In this document: positions 1 through 7,887 of the stretch, one piece after another
Numbering within the stretch: the stretch's first letter is position 1
Layout: each line of letters opens with the position of its first letter
DNA from: Alphaproteobacteria bacterium UBA1301
Lineage (GTDB): Bacteria > Pseudomonadota > Alphaproteobacteria > Micropepsales > Micropepsaceae
Length of the DNA stretch: 64,000 nucleotides
NCBI GenBank assembly: GCA_002307725.1
Contig: DBUB01000011.1
Span: forward strand, 62,001-126,000
Direction of reading: 5' to 3'
Program-made: the position numbers and the translations under genes
Notes under the pieces: model-generated
What the model was told of the DNA's origin: nothing
Seen by the model: only the letters and a program-made list of their open reading frames with translations
Database searches by the model: none

Positions 1-1
1 T

Positions 2-364
2 CTGAACTTCCATTGGAAAACGGTGCGCAAGCAGGTGCGCGTGCAAGGTCCGGTCAGCGTCGTGAGCAACGAAGAGGCCGACGCCTATTTTGCCTCTCGC
101 GCCAAGGACAGCCAAATCGGTGCTTGGGCGTCGGCGCAGTCGCGGCCGATGGAAGGGCGCTGGGTGTTCGAGAAAGAGATCGCCAAATACGCGCTGAAGT
201 ACGGCCTCACCAAAGTGCCGCGGCCGCCGTATTGGTCGGGGTTCCGGGTGGCACCGCTTCACATCGAGTTCTGGCGCGACCGCCCGTTCCGCTTGCACGA
301 CCGGTTGGTCTACGCCCGCGACAGCCTTGATGGGCCGTGGCGGACCGAGCGTCTCTATCCTTAA
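2..364 (+). CDS. pdxH: Pyridoxamine 5'-phosphate oxidase, C-terminal part
   Basis: This is the 3' end of a gene cut by the left edge of the window; the frame is open from base 2. The enzyme is a cytosolic FMN flavoprotein that oxidises pyridoxamine/pyridoxine 5'-phosphate to pyridoxal 5'-phosphate. The visible part holds the conserved VRVQGPV stretch, the SQIGAWAS segment, the PPYWSGFRVAP block and a closing WRTERLYP, all typical of the C-terminal half of PdxH. About 120 of the usual 200 or so residues are present. The next gene is a chemoreceptor 230 bases away, so no operon is apparent. Confidence 0.9.
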   Translation: MNFHWKTVRKQVRVQGPVSVVSNEEADAYFASRAKDSQIGAWASAQSRPMEGRWVFEKEIAKYALKYGLTKVPRPPYWSGFRVAPLHIEFWRDRPFRLHDRLVYARDSLDGPWRTERLYP

Positions 365-496
365 GCCGCATTAATACTTGGTGCTAAAATTGATGCGAAG
401 GCGTGATGCGTGCGGTGGCGGCCCCCTCCGTACAAACACCTATCCGCACAATTATCACACCACCAAATCTGATGCAGCTTCAATATGTTACGCACA

Positions 497-520
497 CCAA
501 TTGTGGCAAAGCCAATTGTG
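497..520 (+). repeat. Two direct repeats CCAATTGTG upstream of the chemoreceptor gene
   Basis: The 9-base unit CCAATTGTG occurs at 497-505 and 512-520, a 15-base period, in the 233-base gap before the chemoreceptor. Each copy contains the palindrome CAATTG. The gap holds no convincing gene. The repeats could be sites for a regulator of the chemoreceptor gene; that is inference from position only. Confidence 0.35.
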
Positions 521-597
521 TGCCGGCGGAAGTACACTTCGTGTCAACGTGATGCGCGTTAAGTGATCCCCACACTAAAGGAAATTTGGGGGCGCAC

Positions 598-2469
598 GTG
601 TTCGACTATTGCAACAATTTCTCCGTCAGAACCAAAGTGGCTGTCGTGATGGCCGGCGTCCTGCTGGTCGCTGCGGCGCTCGGTCTGTTTGCGGTTCGCG
701 AACTGTGGTCGGTCAACGCCAACGCGGCCGACATCCGCAACAACTGGCTGCCGGCAACGCGGGGGCTCGGCGAGTTGAATTACGCCGTGACGCGCGCGCG
801 TTCGGCCGAAAGCACGTCGCTGATGCAGGACCCGAGCCCCAAGCAGGAAAAGCAGGCCGTGCGCGCCCACGCGCTCGAAAAGAACGTGCAGGCGGCGCTC
901 GAGAAATATCGCCCGATGGTGTCGTCGGATGAGGAACGGGTTGTGGCGAGCCGCATCGAGGCGGCTTGGGCGGCGTATCTGCCGATGTATGACACCGCGC
1001 TCGAAAAGCTCAAGACCGACGGCCGCCAGGCTGCCGCCGACTATTTCATCGGTCCGATGCGCGATCGTTTCGATGCCCTTAACAAGGCGATCACCGAAGA
1101 CATCGCACTGAACAACGCGGGCGGCATCGCGGCAGCGGATCGCAGCGAGAAGACGTTCGAGCAGGCGGAACTGTGGATCTTTATCGCCATCGGTCTCACG
1201 GTTCTGCTTTGCGCGGCTGCGACCTGGGTGTTGACGCGCTGCGTCTCCCGCCCGTTGATCGCCATCACCGGCGCCATGAGTGAACTCGCCGCTGGTCATC
1301 TCAACGCCGAAGTGCCGCATGCGGAGCGTCTGGACGAAATCGGCCAACTTGCCGGTGCCATGACCTCGTTCAAGAACCAGCTTGCCGATGCCGAACGCGC
1401 CAAGGCGGCACAGACCGAACTGATCGTGTCGAGCGTCGGCGCCGGGTTGGATCGGTTGTCGAAGGGTGATCTCACCCATCGCGTCACTGCCGAACTCAGC
1501 GGGCCGTTCCGCAAGCTGAAGGACGACTTCAACGCCACGGTCGGAAATTTGAGCCAGATGGTGCAGAAGATTCTCGCCACAGCGGGCCAGATCACCACTG
1601 GCGCCGGCGAAATTTCCGCCGCCGCCGACGATCTGTCGCATCGCACCGAACAGCAGGCGGCCTCGCTCGAAGAAACTGCTGCGGCGCTGGAAGAGATCGC
1701 GGCGACCATGAAGCAGACCGCGAGCAACACCCGCGAGGTCGACAGTGCCATCTCTACGGCGACGGTGGCAGCGAAAGGCGGCGGCCAGGTGGTGGAAAGC
1801 GCCATCACGGCGATGGATGCCATCTCGCAGTCGTCCAAGGAAATCACCGACATCATCGGCGTCATCGACGAGATCGCGTTCCAGACCAATCTTCTGGCGC
1901 TTAACGCCGGCGTCGAAGCGGCGCGGGCGGGCGATGCGGGCAAGGGTTTTGCCGTGGTCGCCTCGGAAGTGCGCGCGCTGGCGGGGCGTTCAAGCGAGGC
2001 CGCCAAGAAGATCAAAACCCTGATCAACACGTCAGGCGAGCATGTGGCTGGGGGCGTCAAACTGGTCGGCGAGTCCGGTCAGGCGTTGAAGCGCATCGTC
2101 GACCAAGTGCAGCATATCAGTGCCCTCGTTCGTGAAATGGCCGGCGCGGCCGAGCAGCAGTCCACCGGCATTCAGCAGGTCAATGTGGCTGTCGGACAAA
2201 TGGATCAGGTGACGCAACAGAATGCGGCCATGGTTGAAGAGTCGACCGCCGCATCGCGCAATCTCGCCAGCGAAACAGAGGTCCTGCAGGAATTGGTTTC
2301 ATTCTTTCAGGTTGAATCGACCTCGGCGGCGGTCCACCAGCGGCCCGCACCGTCCCGGGTTGCGGTGCATAACACCCCCGCCCCCGCAGCTCCGCGCCGG
2401 ACGGTTGGCGCGGTTGCTGTTGCGCGGAAGACCCAGCCTGCGCCGCAAGAAGAATGGTCGGAGTTCTGA
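598..2469 (+). CDS. Methyl-accepting chemotaxis protein
   Basis: Inner-membrane chemoreceptor of about 623 residues that signals to the CheA/CheW array. The N-terminus has a short cytoplasmic segment, a first membrane helix (about residues 11-30), a periplasmic four-helix-bundle-type sensor region, a second membrane helix (about 195-212), a HAMP domain, and the coiled signalling domain with the conserved hairpin tip sequence IDEIAFQTNLLALNAGVEAARAG near residues 420-445. The protein ends EEWSEF, resembling the C-terminal aromatic pentapeptide that tethers CheR/CheB. The GTG at 598 is chosen because the purine-rich SD (577-592) lies upstream of it; a TTG at 586 is too close. The ligand cannot be predicted, and no che genes are nearby. 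Confidence 0.9.
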   Translation: MFDYCNNFSVRTKVAVVMAGVLLVAAALGLFAVRELWSVNANAADIRNNWLPATRGLGELNYAVTRARSAESTSLMQDPSPKQEKQAVRAHALEKNVQAALEKYRPMVSSDEERVVASRIEAAWAAYLPMYDTALEKLKTDGRQAAADYFIGPMRDRFDALNKAITEDIALNNAGGIAAADRSEKTFEQAELWIFIAIGLTVLLCAAATWVLTRCVSRPLIAITGAMSELAAGHLNAEVPHAERLDEIGQLAGAMTSFKNQLADAERAKAAQTELIVSSVGAGLDRLSKGDLTHRVTAELSGPFRKLKDDFNATVGNLSQMVQKILATAGQITTGAGEISAAADDLSHRTEQQAASLEETAAALEEIAATMKQTASNTREVDSAISTATVAAKGGGQVVESAITAMDAISQSSKEITDIIGVIDEIAFQTNLLALNAGVEAARAGDAGKGFAVVASEVRALAGRSSEAAKKIKTLINTSGEHVAGGVKLVGESGQALKRIVDQVQHISALVREMAGAAEQQSTGIQQVNVAVGQMDQVTQQNAAMVEESTAASRNLASETEVLQELVSFFQVESTSAAVHQRPAPSRVAVHNTPAPAAPRRTVGAVAVARKTQPAPQEEWSEF

Positions 2470-2810
2470 AGGCGAGCCGGAAGCGTGGCGACATTCGGTC
2501 CGCCGTCGCGCTGCGAAAACAGGACGTATACGGAATAAAAGCATATAACACGCAGAAATCCTACGGCGCGCGTTCGCTTTGGCCTGCGGGGTCTGGTTTT
2601 TGATCGGGCGCAAGGTCACGGTGCCGCGGATAGAAATGACCGGCGCAAAGGCCGGTGTGGCCGCCGCACCCGTGCTCAAGTCCGCCCTGGCCCGGCCACC
2701 TGTCGCCCGATCAGACGCCGTCCGCCGCGGAAGATGTTTTCTCGACCGAGCTCTGACCGGCACTTAAGCCACTCAGACAGAAAATTCTGGCGCCGCGTCA
2801 TGACGGGGCG
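2470..2810. other. Non-coding stretch upstream of uxuA
   Basis: Gap between the chemoreceptor and uxuA. A 62-codon open frame (2579-2767) has no recognisable product, no SD and arginine-rich composition typical of chance frames in GC-rich DNA. I see no terminator hairpin with a T-run after the chemoreceptor. The uxuA promoter lies at the right end and is listed separately. Confidence 0.5.
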
Positions 2811-2840
2811 ATGACAAAGGCGGTTTCTTTTGGTTATGAT
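2811..2840 (+). promoter_or_regulatory. Probable sigma-70 promoter of uxuA
   Basis: ATGACA (2811-2816) and TATGAT (2835-2840) are separated by 18 bases and match the -35/-10 consensus at 5 of 6 and 5 of 6 positions. Transcription would start near 2847, giving a leader of about 30 bases that contains the GAGGAAA ribosome-binding site. The short palindrome GGTACC sits at the expected start point. Confidence 0.5.
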
Positions 2841-2876
2841 GTGACCGGTACCATAGAGTCCTGAGGAAACCCGCCC

Positions 2877-3923
2877 ATGAAAATGTCCTTCCGCTGGTAT
2901 GGCGACAGCGATCCCGTCAGCCTCGATTACATCCGCCAGATTCCGGGGATGCACGGTATCGTCTCGGCCGTCTACGACATTCCCGTGGGCGAGGTGTGGC
3001 CGGTCGCCAACATCCTGGCGCTCAAGAAGACGATCGAAGACCACGGCCTTAAGTTCGAAGTGATTGAAAGCGTGCCGGTGCACGAGGACATCAAGCTCGG
3101 CCGCCCCAGCGCCAAACGCTTGATCGAGAACTATGCGCAGAGTTTGCGCAACCTTGGCAAGTGCGGGCTGAAAGTCGTCTGCTACAATTTCATGCCGGTG
3201 TTCGATTGGACCCGCACCACGCTCGACATGAAGCTGCCCGACGGGTCGTCGGCGCTGGCGTTCGATGTGGAGGTGGTCAACAAGATTGACGTGTCGAAGG
3301 GCATTCACCTGCCGGGTTGGGACGCCTCCTATAAGCCGGAAGAACTGAAAGCGCTGCTCGACGAATACAAATCCATCGACGAAGAAAAGCTTTGGGCCAA
3401 TCTGACGGCGTTTCTCAAAGGCGTGATTCCGGCGGCGGAAGCGGCCGGCATCAAGATGGCGATCCATCCCGACGATCCGCCACGCCCGATTTTTGGCTTG
3501 CCGCGTATTGTCAAAGATGTGCACGACCTGCGCCGCTTGCTCGCCATCGTCGATACCCCGGCCAACGGCTTGACGCTGTGCTCGGGCTCGCTCGGTGCCG
3601 ACATCAAAAACAATATCGTCGAACTAGTGAAGGAATTTTCGGCTGCGGGGCGCATTCACTTCGCCCATATCCGCAACATCAAGATCGATGCCAAAGGCAA
3701 TTTCAACGAGACCGCGCACAAGACCGACTGCGGCTCGCTCGATATCGCCGGGATTGTGAAGGCCTATTACGACACCGGCTTCACCGGCTACGTCCGCCCC
3801 GACCACGGCCGCATGATCTGGGGCGAAACCGGCAAACCCGGCTACGGCCTTTATGACCGCGCCCTCGGCGCCGTTTACATCAACGGGTTGTGGGAAGGGA
3901 TCGCGAAAGAGGCCAAGAACTAG
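2877..3923 (+). CDS. uxuA: Mannonate dehydratase
   Basis: Dehydrates D-mannonate to 2-keto-3-deoxy-D-gluconate (EC 4.2.1.8), the central step of glucuronate breakdown, in the cytosol. The 348-residue protein begins MKMSFRWYGDSDPVSL and carries the family blocks RQIPGMHGIVSAVYDIPVG, YNFMPVFDWTRT, HPDDPP and HIRNI, which supply metal-binding and catalytic histidine and cysteine/aspartate positions. Length fits the shorter UxuA group (about 350 residues) rather than the 394-residue enterobacterial form. The GAGGAAA SD is placed correctly for the first ATG. It stands alone: no uxaC, uxuB or kdgK is in the window. The last codons lie in a 22-base sequence that is repeated just downstream. Confidence 0.95.
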   Translation: MKMSFRWYGDSDPVSLDYIRQIPGMHGIVSAVYDIPVGEVWPVANILALKKTIEDHGLKFEVIESVPVHEDIKLGRPSAKRLIENYAQSLRNLGKCGLKVVCYNFMPVFDWTRTTLDMKLPDGSSALAFDVEVVNKIDVSKGIHLPGWDASYKPEELKALLDEYKSIDEEKLWANLTAFLKGVIPAAEAAGIKMAIHPDDPPRPIFGLPRIVKDVHDLRRLLAIVDTPANGLTLCSGSLGADIKNNIVELVKEFSAAGRIHFAHIRNIKIDAKGNFNETAHKTDCGSLDIAGIVKAYYDTGFTGYVRPDHGRMIWGETGKPGYGLYDRALGAVYINGLWEGIAKEAKN

Positions 3924-3981
3924 CGGGACTTGTCCGGCATAGCCGCAGGCGAAGCCGGATGGGAAGGGATCGCGAAAGAGG
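3891..3981 (+). repeat. 22-base direct repeat across the uxuA stop region
   Basis: A 22-base sequence covering codons near the uxuA C-terminus (3891-3912) recurs exactly at 3960-3981, 69 bases downstream and outside the gene. Flanks on both sides differ between copies. It looks like a short local duplication that left the second copy in the untranslated 3' region. Confidence 0.8.
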
Positions 3982-4029
3982 GCAGGCAAGCCGGTCTAGA
4001 TTGCAATTTGCGTGGTGGAAACGCGAGAG

Positions 4030-4054
4030 GGGGCGCTTTGCGGCGCCCCTTTTT
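4030..4054 (+). terminator. Intrinsic terminator after uxuA
   Basis: GGGGCGC (4030-4036) and GCGCCCC (4043-4049) form a 7-base-pair GC stem with a six-base loop, directly followed by five T residues (4050-4054). It lies about 110 bases after the uxuA stop and before the GFA gene. Confidence 0.85.
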
Positions 4055-4102
4055 GCTGACCGCCTGCTATTCTCCCCCGCGTCATTTCACGGACGTCTTG
4101 TC

Positions 4103-4588
4103 ATGACCGATTATCCGCGTCACGGCGCATGTTTCTGCGGCGCCGTGCGCTACCGCCTCGAAACCCCGCCGCTGTTCGTGCATTGCTGCCATTGCAGCGA
4201 TTGCCAGAAGCAGACCGGCTCGGCCTTCGCCATCAACGCGCTGATCGAGACCGATCGCATCACGATTCTGCCCGGCGCGATCGATCTCGAAGTGATCGAG
4301 ATGAAAACCGACAGCGGCGCCCCGCATGACATCTACCGTTGCCCTCGCTGCAAGACGGCCTTGTGGAGCGACTACAGCCGCCGCCGCGTGACGCGCTTCG
4401 TGCGCGTGGCGACGCTCGACACCCCATCGGCCCTGCCGCCCGACGTGCACATCTACACCCGCTCGAAACTGAAATGGGTGGTGCTGCCGGAAGGCGCGCG
4501 AGCGTTCGCGGAATATTACGACATGGAAAAAGAATGGCCAGCGGAGAGCTTGGCGAGGAGGGATACGTTGTTGGGGAAGGGGAAGTAG
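4103..4588 (+). CDS. GFA / CENP-V family zinc-binding protein
   Basis: A 161-residue cytosolic protein of the glutathione-dependent formaldehyde-activating (GFA/CENP-V) fold, which binds zinc through cysteines. Visible motifs are GACFCGAVRYR at the start, the CCHCSDCQKQTGSAFA block (about residues 30-45) and the later CPRCKT pair (about 75-80). Many members have no proven substrate, so the formaldehyde role should not be assumed. The ATG at 4103 is chosen because the family begins just before the GxCxCG motif; an upstream in-frame extension runs back through the uxuA terminator and is not plausible. The stop lies 8 bases from the convergent DUF4411 gene. Confidence 0.85.
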   Translation: MTDYPRHGACFCGAVRYRLETPPLFVHCCHCSDCQKQTGSAFAINALIETDRITILPGAIDLEVIEMKTDSGAPHDIYRCPRCKTALWSDYSRRRVTRFVRVATLDTPSALPPDVHIYTRSKLKWVVLPEGARAFAEYYDMEKEWPAESLARRDTLLGKGK

Positions 4589-4596
4589 GTTTTTTC

Positions 4597-5121
4597 TTAT
4601 CCTGAAGGCCACTTCCAACTTGTGGTGAAGTCAAGGATGACAATTAATTGAAAGAGCGTTCCGCACGGTACCCCAAACTGGCTGCAAACATCCGGAATTT
4701 TTCTGTTTGCCCTCTTCCTTGATGGAGCGGAAACTTCGAACGTTATGACGTGCCGATTGGCGGGTGCCTTGAGGGCGTAGGCAATTAAAAATGGATCTCG
4801 CCCAACGGCCTCCAACTCTGAATCGTCAAGGTCGGGTGCGTAGCCGTTTTCAACTACAGTAGTCAGGCGATCAGCATCAACTTCTTCGTTGAGAAGCAAT
4901 GCGGTTTTTGCTTCTTCGTCTTTCAACCAGTCAACAAGTTCGCCGTGGCCAGCTACAATTTCATCGTATTGCTCGTGAGGAACTTTGACGTTTCCAGTGA
5001 GGCCGTTGTACTGGAGCCATTCCCAGAAAATAGGGAAACGTTTCATTGGATAATAGATATTGTCAGCCTTTATTAAGGTGTCGGCGTCGAGAAGATATGT
5101 CATCCCGATACCGTCAGTCAT
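4597..5121 (-). CDS. DUF4411 PIN-like protein, putative toxin of a TA-like pair
   Basis: A 174-residue protein of the DUF4411 family, regarded as PIN-like. Acidic residues that could form a PIN ribonuclease site are visible: LLDADTLI near the N-terminus, the HEQYDEI helix, DPFLIAYA and KIPDVC. The start at 5121 overlaps the stop of the upstream HTH-ImmA gene by 8 bases, with TAGG as SD; an internal ATG at 5103 (MTYLLDAD) would match the family start better and is the alternative. Tight overlap with an ImmA/IrrE-type protease gene argues for one functional pair. Codon composition is noticeably AT-richer than neighbours, consistent with transfer. Confidence 0.75.
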   Translation of the reverse strand: MTDGIGMTYLLDADTLIKADNIYYPMKRFPIFWEWLQYNGLTGNVKVPHEQYDEIVAGHGELVDWLKDEEAKTALLLNEEVDADRLTTVVENGYAPDLDDSELEAVGRDPFLIAYALKAPANRHVITFEVSAPSRKRANRKIPDVCSQFGVPCGTLFQLIVILDFTTSWKWPSG

Positions 5122-6268
5122 TGCCGAGACCTACAAGCTGGCTAACGGAGGTAGGTTTGACGCCCAGGACTTTTCCAGCTCGCGGTGTGGATAAAACGCC
5201 TCCTTTTATCATGCGGCGTGTAAAGTCCAGCAACGCATGGCCAACGCGATGGCGCTTTACGATATAGTAAGAGGGACCACCTTCTCGTTCCTCTTCGACC
5301 CGTTTAGCAGACCGCTCTGCATCGAAGAGAGCAGCTAAGGTTCTGTACAGAGCAACGTTGATTAGGCCTTGAAGGAGGAGGTTGTACGCCACCATTTTGC
5401 GACTTATTTTTCGGGAATTGGCAAAGGCCGTGATCAGGGCAGCAGCAACCTCTGTAGGTGCATTGTGAGGCAGATCCAACTCGAATAGCTCTCTGGGGTC
5501 GAGCAAGATTCTGGAGGCCACGGCGTCACAGAATTTTTCGATTTCTACGCCACTATCGTATCCGCTTATTCCTGTTTGCCCCAGCCAGATGTGAACCAAC
5601 TCATGTAGAAGTGTGAAGGACCATGCAGCCCGGGAGTCCTTTTCATTTATGACGATGAAGGGGGCATATTCGTCTGCCAAGGCAAAGCCTCGAAAAACCT
5701 TTACATCAATGTCTGTGTGATGTGTCCCGAGATTTCCCATCAAGACAACGAAGACACCGCTTCGCTCCACTCTGTCGCGAAGAAGTGCGAAAGCGTCGCC
5801 AACGGTCCTTTGTGCTCGGTATTCGGAAATCGGATAACCGATCTTCTCGTTAATCTGTTCTACGAGGCGATTTAAGCCGATGTCGGCGTCAGCAGAAGCA
5901 ACAAAGTCCAACCGAACAGCTTCGTCGGCCTCTTCCATTGCTGCGCGCACGAGTTGCTGTCTTGCCTGGATGTCACGAAGAAGCGCGCTCACAAGTGCGT
6001 CGTGGACAGGTTCATGATCGCGCGGAAGAGTGCGAAAGTCCTGACCGAAATTGCGCGCTAGTGGGCGCCTTGGAAGATAGAATGTAACGAGAGGACGCCG
6101 ATATTTTTCAGAAATAGCAGTGAGTTGGCGATGCGTAGGAGGGTGCTCTCCTTCTTCCATCGCTTTAAGTCTATCTTCACTGATACTTAGCTTGCGTGCA
6201 GCCTCATCCTGCGCGAGACCTGCTGTCTCGCGTGCCCACACTAAGATATCAGGGTTGACTCGCGGCAT
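5114..6268 (-). CDS. HTH-XRE protein with ImmA/IrrE-type metallopeptidase domain
   Basis: A 384-residue two-domain protein. Residues 1-60 form an XRE-type helix-turn-helix (start MPRVNPDILVWARETAG is typical of the family). The second half holds a zinc metallopeptidase helix HELVH at residues 222-226, the ImmA/IrrE (COG2856) signature. Proteins of this architecture are commonly paired with small toxins or control mobile elements by cleaving repressors. The ATG at 6268 is preferred over a GTG at 6283 because it matches the family N-terminus. It is the first gene of a two-gene minus-strand unit with the PIN-like gene. AT-richer than the genome background. Confidence 0.85.
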   Translation of the reverse strand: MPRVNPDILVWARETAGLAQDEAARKLSISEDRLKAMEEGEHPPTHRQLTAISEKYRRPLVTFYLPRRPLARNFGQDFRTLPRDHEPVHDALVSALLRDIQARQQLVRAAMEEADEAVRLDFVASADADIGLNRLVEQINEKIGYPISEYRAQRTVGDAFALLRDRVERSGVFVVLMGNLGTHHTDIDVKVFRGFALADEYAPFIVINEKDSRAAWSFTLLHELVHIWLGQTGISGYDSGVEIEKFCDAVASRILLDPRELFELDLPHNAPTEVAAALITAFANSRKISRKMVAYNLLLQGLINVALYRTLAALFDAERSAKRVEEEREGGPSYYIVKRHRVGHALLDFTRRMIKGGVLSTPRAGKVLGVKPTSVSQLVGLGND

Positions 6269-6330
6269 AACACTACTTTGCACTGTTTTAGCCCCCGCCC
6301 GCTACAGCACTACGTGATCGTACAACTGTT

Positions 6331-6360
6331 AGTATTGTTTATCTACGCTATCGAGGTCAA
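6331..6360 (-). promoter_or_regulatory. Possible promoter of the HTH-ImmA / PIN unit
   Basis: Read on the minus strand, TTGACC (6360-6355) and AATACT (6336-6331) are 18 bases apart, matching the sigma-70 hexamers at 5 of 6 and 4 of 6 positions. It would give a leader of about 55 bases before the ATG at 6268. Confidence 0.4.
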
Positions 6361-6406
6361 AAAGAGTGCCGCGGATGCGGCGAAACGACTCGTAACCTTG
6401 CCCCCT

Positions 6407-6919
6407 TCACACCGCCTTCCCAACCGCCTCCATCGGCAAAAACAGCGTTCGCGGTTCACCGGGGAATGGTTTGAAGCCGAACGCCGCGTAAAATGGCACT
6501 GCGTCGTCGTCGAACGCGTGGACGATCAGGGCACGGGCGCCGATCAGGCGGGAGGCGGCGAGCGCGCGTTGCAGCGCGTCCTTAAGAAGCCCTTTGCCGA
6601 TGCCGCGGCCGTGAAAGTTTTTGTCCACCGCCAAACGGCCGAGCACCAGCACCGGCGTCGGGGCGGGCAGGTTGGCGCGCAGCGGACGCGGCGCCCGGCC
6701 TTGGGCTCCGCCATGGCGCACCGCACCAGTCGACAGACTGTAATAGCCGGCCACCACGCCGCCGCTGCACACCACATAACAGCGCGACGAACGGCCTTCG
6801 CTGGCCGCTGCGCGTAGCCGCAGCCAGTCGTTCAACGCCTCCTTGCCGCAATCAAAACGGCTGAGGTCGTGGACTTCGGCAAGCGGCGCAGGTGGAGTGA
6901 TCCGGTCTATTTTTCCCAT
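6407..6919 (-). CDS. GNAT acetyltransferase toxin, TacT/AtaT-like
   Basis: A 170-residue GNAT-fold protein resembling toxins that acetylate the amino group of aminoacyl-tRNA and block translation. Features are the FDCGKEALNDWL start, GYYSLSTGAVRH, the acetyl-CoA loop GRGIGKGLL and the C-terminal PFYAAFGF motif with the tyrosine used as catalytic residue in TacT-type toxins. It follows a DUF1778-type antitoxin gene and overlaps it by 13 bases, the standard order and spacing of this TA class. Substrate tRNA cannot be read from sequence. An ordinary housekeeping acetyltransferase is unlikely given the partner. Confidence 0.88.
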   Translation of the reverse strand: MGKIDRITPPAPLAEVHDLSRFDCGKEALNDWLRLRAAASEGRSSRCYVVCSGGVVAGYYSLSTGAVRHGGAQGRAPRPLRANLPAPTPVLVLGRLAVDKNFHGRGIGKGLLKDALQRALAASRLIGARALIVHAFDDDAVPFYAAFGFKPFPGEPRTLFLPMEAVGKAV

Positions 6920-7215
6920 GGCGATTTGCTCGCCATAAGTTTCTTCAGCCGCGCGTTCGGCGGCGCCGGGGCGTCCAGCACTTTTAGGAAGGCCGCATAG
7001 CGTGCGCTGCCGAGCGTGAGCAGACGGCGGTCCAGCAGCACATCCACCGCCTGTTTGCGCGCACTTTCGATGATGAAATCGGTGCGCGTTTTGCCGAGCA
7101 GGCTGGCGGCGCCGTCAATCTCGTCGCGCACGGCGTGCGAAACGCGCAGGTTGATCGCCGTATCGGAGCGCGGGCGTTTGAGCGCACGCGGCGCTTTCAT
7201 ATCCATCTTGGCCAT
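6907..7215 (-). CDS. DUF1778 ribbon-helix-helix antitoxin, TacA-like
   Basis: A 102-residue antitoxin. Residues about 15-60 form a ribbon-helix-helix DNA-binding fold (INLRVSHAVRDEIDGAA followed by KTRTDFIIESA), and the rest is the tail that normally wraps the GNAT toxin. The ATG at 7215 is chosen because a sigma-70 promoter with an embedded operator lies directly upstream; longer in-frame starts back to 7287 would place the promoter inside the gene. The leader is only about 13 bases. The gene overlaps the toxin gene, so the two are co-translated. Expected to repress its own promoter with the toxin as co-repressor. Confidence 0.88.
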   Translation of the reverse strand: MAKMDMKAPRALKRPRSDTAINLRVSHAVRDEIDGAASLLGKTRTDFIIESARKQAVDVLLDRRLLTLGSARYAAFLKVLDAPAPPNARLKKLMASKSPWEK

Positions 7216-7223
7216 CCCAGCAT

Positions 7224-7263
7224 TATACACATTGTGTATACAGAGTTCCATTCGGCCAGTCAA
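7224..7263 (-). promoter_or_regulatory. Promoter and operator of the TacA/TacT-like pair
   Basis: On the minus strand, TTGACT (7263-7258) and TATACA (7240-7235) are 17 bases apart, a near-consensus sigma-70 promoter. The -10 box lies inside a perfect 17-base inverted repeat, TATACACA-T-TGTGTATA (7224-7240). A ribbon-helix-helix dimer bound there would block RNA polymerase, the expected autoregulation of this TA class. Confidence 0.75.
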
Positions 7264-7295
7264 GAACAAACCATGCACAAATGGCATGCAAAAAC

Positions 7296-7730
7296 CTATT
7301 GCGGTGTTTGCTCCGATAACCCCTCAACAATCTCCTCTGCCGTCTTCTCCCAATTACGGCCGAACGAGACGAATTTGCGCGAGCCTTCTTTCAGCTCGCA
7401 GGCCGGGGAGCGCAGCGCGCTGGTGGGTGGCAGCACGATGAACTCGGCGATGTTGCTCCAGGCGATGCGTTGCTCGTGGCGCCAGGTCTTGAACACGATG
7501 CCGTCGGCATCCGTCGTTAGGGTGGCGGGGGTGCGGAAACTCATCGCGGTTGCGCCCGCGGCGACGGCGAATGCAATGGTCAGCGGCGCGAACAGGCTGA
7601 GGCCGAGATAGGGCCACAGCCCCGGCGCATAGGCGCAGACGAAACCCATGAACGCGAGGACGATGGTCCATGCGGCAAACAGCGCCGTCACGAACGCCAG
7701 CTTGGGGCGGCTTTGGCGAAAGCAAATCAT
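7296..7730 (-). CDS. Hypothetical membrane protein with PH-like domain
   Basis: A 144-residue protein with two hydrophobic segments near the N-terminus (about residues 11-33 and 38-62), followed by a soluble C-terminal part. The part TLTTDADGIVFKTWRHEQRIAWSNIAEF resembles the bacterial PH-type fold seen in small YdbS/YcxB-like membrane proteins, where a Trp in a strand follows an Arg/Ile pair. No SD is evident before the ATG at 7730. It lies on the same strand as the TA pair but upstream of it, with 80 bases between. Function unknown. Confidence 0.6.
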   Translation of the reverse strand: MICFRQSRPKLAFVTALFAAWTIVLAFMGFVCAYAPGLWPYLGLSLFAPLTIAFAVAAGATAMSFRTPATLTTDADGIVFKTWRHEQRIAWSNIAEFIVLPPTSALRSPACELKEGSRKFVSFGRNWEKTAEEIVEGLSEQTPQ

Positions 7731-7887
7731 GCCGTGATTATTGCAGAAATTCCGGCGCTTGCCGCCCGTCTTGCAGCCGCGCGGGCCGCGCCCCCAAAAC
7801 CTCGTGGCTGGACACTGGTGGATTTATGTTCCTGAATTGTTCCTGAAATTCGAGCGACGGCGGAGTTGGGAAACGGAACGGTCCGGA

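Noticed and set aside
378..566. 62-codon ORF after pdxH
   Set aside because: Low-quality composition and no motif; overlaps the direct repeats in the likely chemoreceptor control region.
3890..4102. N-terminal extension of the GFA protein
   Set aside because: The in-frame upstream codons pass through the uxuA end, the 22-base repeat and the terminator; the family starts at 4103.
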